From JALOAT01 sp041677345 (GTDB lineage: Bacteria; Pseudomonadota; Gammaproteobacteria; Thiohalomonadales; Thiohalomonadaceae), in the NCBI GenBank assembly GCA_041677345.1, contig JBAYQE010000024.1, forward strand, positions 1-33,092: DNA of 33,092 nt, given 5' to 3'. The position numbers and the translations under genes are program-made. Position 1 is the first letter of the stretch, and every line of letters begins with the position of its first letter. The notes under the pieces were generated by a model. The model worked only from the letters and a program-made list of their open reading frames with translations. It was not told the origin of the DNA and made no database searches. Shown piece after piece: positions 31,287 through 33,092 of the stretch.

Positions 31287-32138
31287 CTATGCGTGTGTAA
31301 TCAACAGGTTGTCTATCAAACGCGTACGTCCCAGCCGGGCCGCCGCGAGCACCACCAGTTCCCTGTCCGGCGCCGCCGGCCGTGCCAGGTCCGCTGCGCG
31401 GCGGATGCTCACGTAATCCGGTTCGAAGCCCCGCCTGCGCAATTCATCCACCGCCTCCTGCTCCAGCTCGGTGAAATCCCTGCGGCCCGCCGCCAGTCCC
31501 GCAGCCACCTCCGTCAGCACCTGATACAGGCCCGGCGCTCGACCGCGCTCCTCCGTTGACAGATAGCCGTTGCGTGAACTCATGGCCAGCCCGTCGGCCT
31601 CGCGCGCGGTGGCGACGCCTTCGATGGTGACGGGGAAATCCAGGTCATGCACCATGCGCCGGATGACGGCCAGCTGCTGGAAATCCTTCTGCCCGAACAC
31701 CGCCACGTCCGGCTGCACGATATGCAACAGCTTGCTCACCACCGTGGCTACGCCGCGGAAATGACCGGGCCGGGAGGCGCCGCACAGGATCTCGGACAGG
31801 CCCGGCACCTCCACCTGCGTGACACCCGCGCGGCCGTGCGGGTACATCTCCGTCTCGGCAGGCAGGAACAGCAGGTCCGCACCGGCCTCGGCGAGGCGCG
31901 CGGCATCCTGTTCCGGTGTCCGCGGATAGGCGGCCAGGTCCTCGCCGGGACCGAACTGCAAGGGGTTGACGAACACGCTTACCACCACACGCGCAGCAAG
32001 TTCGCGCGCGCGCGTCACCAGGGCGATATGCCCTGCATGCAGGTTGCCCATGGTGGGCACAAAGGCGATGCGCTCACCGGCGGCACGCCAGGCACGCACC
32101 TGTTCACGCGCGGCGGCAATGGTGGTCACGTTGTACAT
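31287..32138 (-). CDS. panC: Pantothenate synthetase (pantoate-beta-alanine ligase)
   Basis: PanC joins pantoate and beta-alanine using ATP. The product is 283 residues (E. coli 283) from ATG 32138. The frame is open to 32195, but the family N-terminus begins at MYNVTTIAAAREQV. The ATP-site motif PTMGNLHAGHIALV gives H34 and H37, and the FGQKDFQQL and LAMSSRNGYLS motifs are intact. It lies between panB (148 bases upstream) and panD (113 bases downstream), all on the minus strand, so the three encode successive steps of one pathway, though the gaps allow separate promoters. Confidence 0.96.
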   Translation of the reverse strand: MYNVTTIAAAREQVRAWRAAGERIAFVPTMGNLHAGHIALVTRARELAARVVVSVFVNPLQFGPGEDLAAYPRTPEQDAARLAEAGADLLFLPAETEMYPHGRAGVTQVEVPGLSEILCGASRPGHFRGVATVVSKLLHIVQPDVAVFGQKDFQQLAVIRRMVHDLDFPVTIEGVATAREADGLAMSSRNGYLSTEERGRAPGLYQVLTEVAAGLAAGRRDFTELEQEAVDELRRRGFEPDYVSIRRAADLARPAAPDRELVVLAAARLGRTRLIDNLLITHA

Positions 32139-32286
32139 GGGAGAATCATCCTGCAAGCGGATTTGCCACAGAGGCCTGGAACAGCGAACGCTCACTCGGA
32201 CAGCAGGTGGCGGGCAACATCAGCCGAGTATGGCACCACAAAGCCCATTTCCGTCCTGCGCCCCCGGTGCGCGCTGAATCCTGCTC

Positions 32287-33087
32287 TCATTCGAAGCTGT
32301 GTTCGGCGGCGGGAAAACTGCCGTCCTTGACCGCCGCGGCGTAGGCCGCGAGTGCGGCAGGGATGCTGCCGGCCTCGGTAAGGAAATCCTTGGAAAATTT
32401 CGGACGCTTGCCCGGGGTGATGCCGAGCATGTCATAGCACACCAGTACCTGCCCGTCGCAGTCGGGCCCCGCGCCGATTCCGATCACCGGAATGCGCAGG
32501 CAAGCCGTGATGCTGGCGGCGAGACCGCGCGGAACGCTTTCCAGCAGCAGCACGTCGGCACCGGCCTGCTCGAACGCGACCGCGTTGCGCACCATGGCCT
32601 CCGCCTCTTCCTGGACGCGCCCCTGCACCTTGTAGCCTCCCAGCTTGTACACCGTCTGCGGCAGCAGGCCCAGGTGTGCACAAACCGGAACGCCGTGGCG
32701 TGCGAGGTGGGCGACGATGGCTACGTCTTCGGCCACGCACTCCAGCTTGACCATGTGCGCGCCGCCTTCCTGCATCAGCCTGCCCGCATTGTGCAGGGCC
32801 TGTTCGGCCGTGGCATAGCTGAGGAACGGCATATCGGCCATCACCAGGGCGCGCTGGGCACCACGGCGCACCATGCGGGTGTGATAGACCATCTGATCCA
32901 TGCTCACCCGCACGGTGGATTCCTGGCCCTGCACCACCATGCCCAGGGAATCGCCGACCAGCACCACCTCGATACCCGCTTCGTCCATGAGCCTGGCAAA
33001 ACTGGCGTCGTAGGCGGTCAGCGCGGCAAACCGCTGGCCCTGTTCCTTGAACTTGCGAAGTTGGGTGACGGTGATGCTCATGCTCAT
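32287..33087 (-). CDS. panB: 3-methyl-2-oxobutanoate hydroxymethyltransferase (start at window edge)
   Basis: PanB makes ketopantoate from alpha-ketoisovalerate and methylene-tetrahydrofolate. The product is 266 residues from ATG 33087; E. coli PanB is 264. Family motifs are LTAYDASFARLMDEAG, VVLVGDSLGMVVQG (metal-binding Asp), the catalytic-region LESVP with Glu, and GIGAGPDCDGQVLV. The start codon lies in a (ATGAGC) repeat, so ATG 33081, ATG 33087 or another one just outside the window are all possible and the gene may lack a few codons here. Its ribosome-binding site is not visible. Confidence 0.95.
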   Translation of the reverse strand: MSMSITVTQLRKFKEQGQRFAALTAYDASFARLMDEAGIEVVLVGDSLGMVVQGQESTVRVSMDQMVYHTRMVRRGAQRALVMADMPFLSYATAEQALHNAGRLMQEGGAHMVKLECVAEDVAIVAHLARHGVPVCAHLGLLPQTVYKLGGYKVQGRVQEEAEAMVRNAVAFEQAGADVLLLESVPRGLAASITACLRIPVIGIGAGPDCDGQVLVCYDMLGITPGKRPKFSKDFLTEAGSIPAALAAYAAAVKDGSFPAAEHSFE

Positions 33088-33092
33088 GCTCA
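33074..33092. repeat. Hexanucleotide repeat at the panB start
   Basis: Three ATGCTC units on the plus strand read (GAGCAT) on the minus strand, encoding Met-Ser-Met-Ser at the PanB N-terminus. The run continues to the window edge, so its full length is unknown. Confidence 0.6.

Overview
The window is about 33 kb of GC-rich bacterial chromosome. Full-length GlgB, Pgi, Ppc, PanD and a curli csg set all read as gammaproteobacterial, so a free-living gammaproteobacterium (possibly a Chromatiales-like lineage) is the best guess. This rests on recalled protein similarity, not on a search. No phage, integrase, transposase or CRISPR array is visible. The accessory character comes from a secreted-protein/curli block and from several families of short interspersed palindromic repeats.

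Region 1 (1-8.3 kb) is devoted to exported proteins. On the plus strand are the 3' end of a multicopper-oxidase-like gene, a second cupredoxin-fold protein that lacks the copper ligands and carries three Ig/cadherin-like repeats, a small exported protein of unknown function, and a subtilisin-family protease ending in a MopE-type metal-binding motif. Convergent to them on the minus strand is a complete curli secretion and fibre operon in the order csgE-csgF-csgG-csgB-csgA. Its major curlin-like protein is unusually long, with about 24 predicted strand repeats. No csgD or csgC is present.

Region 2 (8.3-13.4 kb) holds a tRNA-Leu(CAA) gene divergent from the curli operon, a ferric-reductase-like flavocytochrome, a DUF2231 membrane protein, a CorA-type Mg2+ transporter and a DegP/DegQ-type periplasmic protease.

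Region 3 (13.9-30.3 kb) is a carbon-storage and central-carbon island. It comprises malQ, a GH57 glucanase and glgC (one minus-strand operon), divergent glgB, then pgi, zwf and gnd on the minus strand, then glgA and ppc on the plus strand. These genes cover ADP-glucose synthesis, glycogen elongation and branching, glucan remodelling, the hexose-phosphate node, the oxidative pentose phosphate branch (the lactonase gene is not here) and anaplerotic CO2 fixation.

Region 4 (30.4-33.1 kb) has a small SAP-domain protein facing a panB-panC-panD set for pantothenate synthesis.

The non-coding gaps carry much of the interest. Five copies of a ~78-bp paired-hairpin (REPIN/BIME-like) element lie between genes, two of them inside a perfect-register 141-bp tandem duplication. 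Two further copies flank a DUF1622 gene that is itself bracketed by a different inverted repeat. Separate REP-like palindromes lie near the subtilase and malQ genes.
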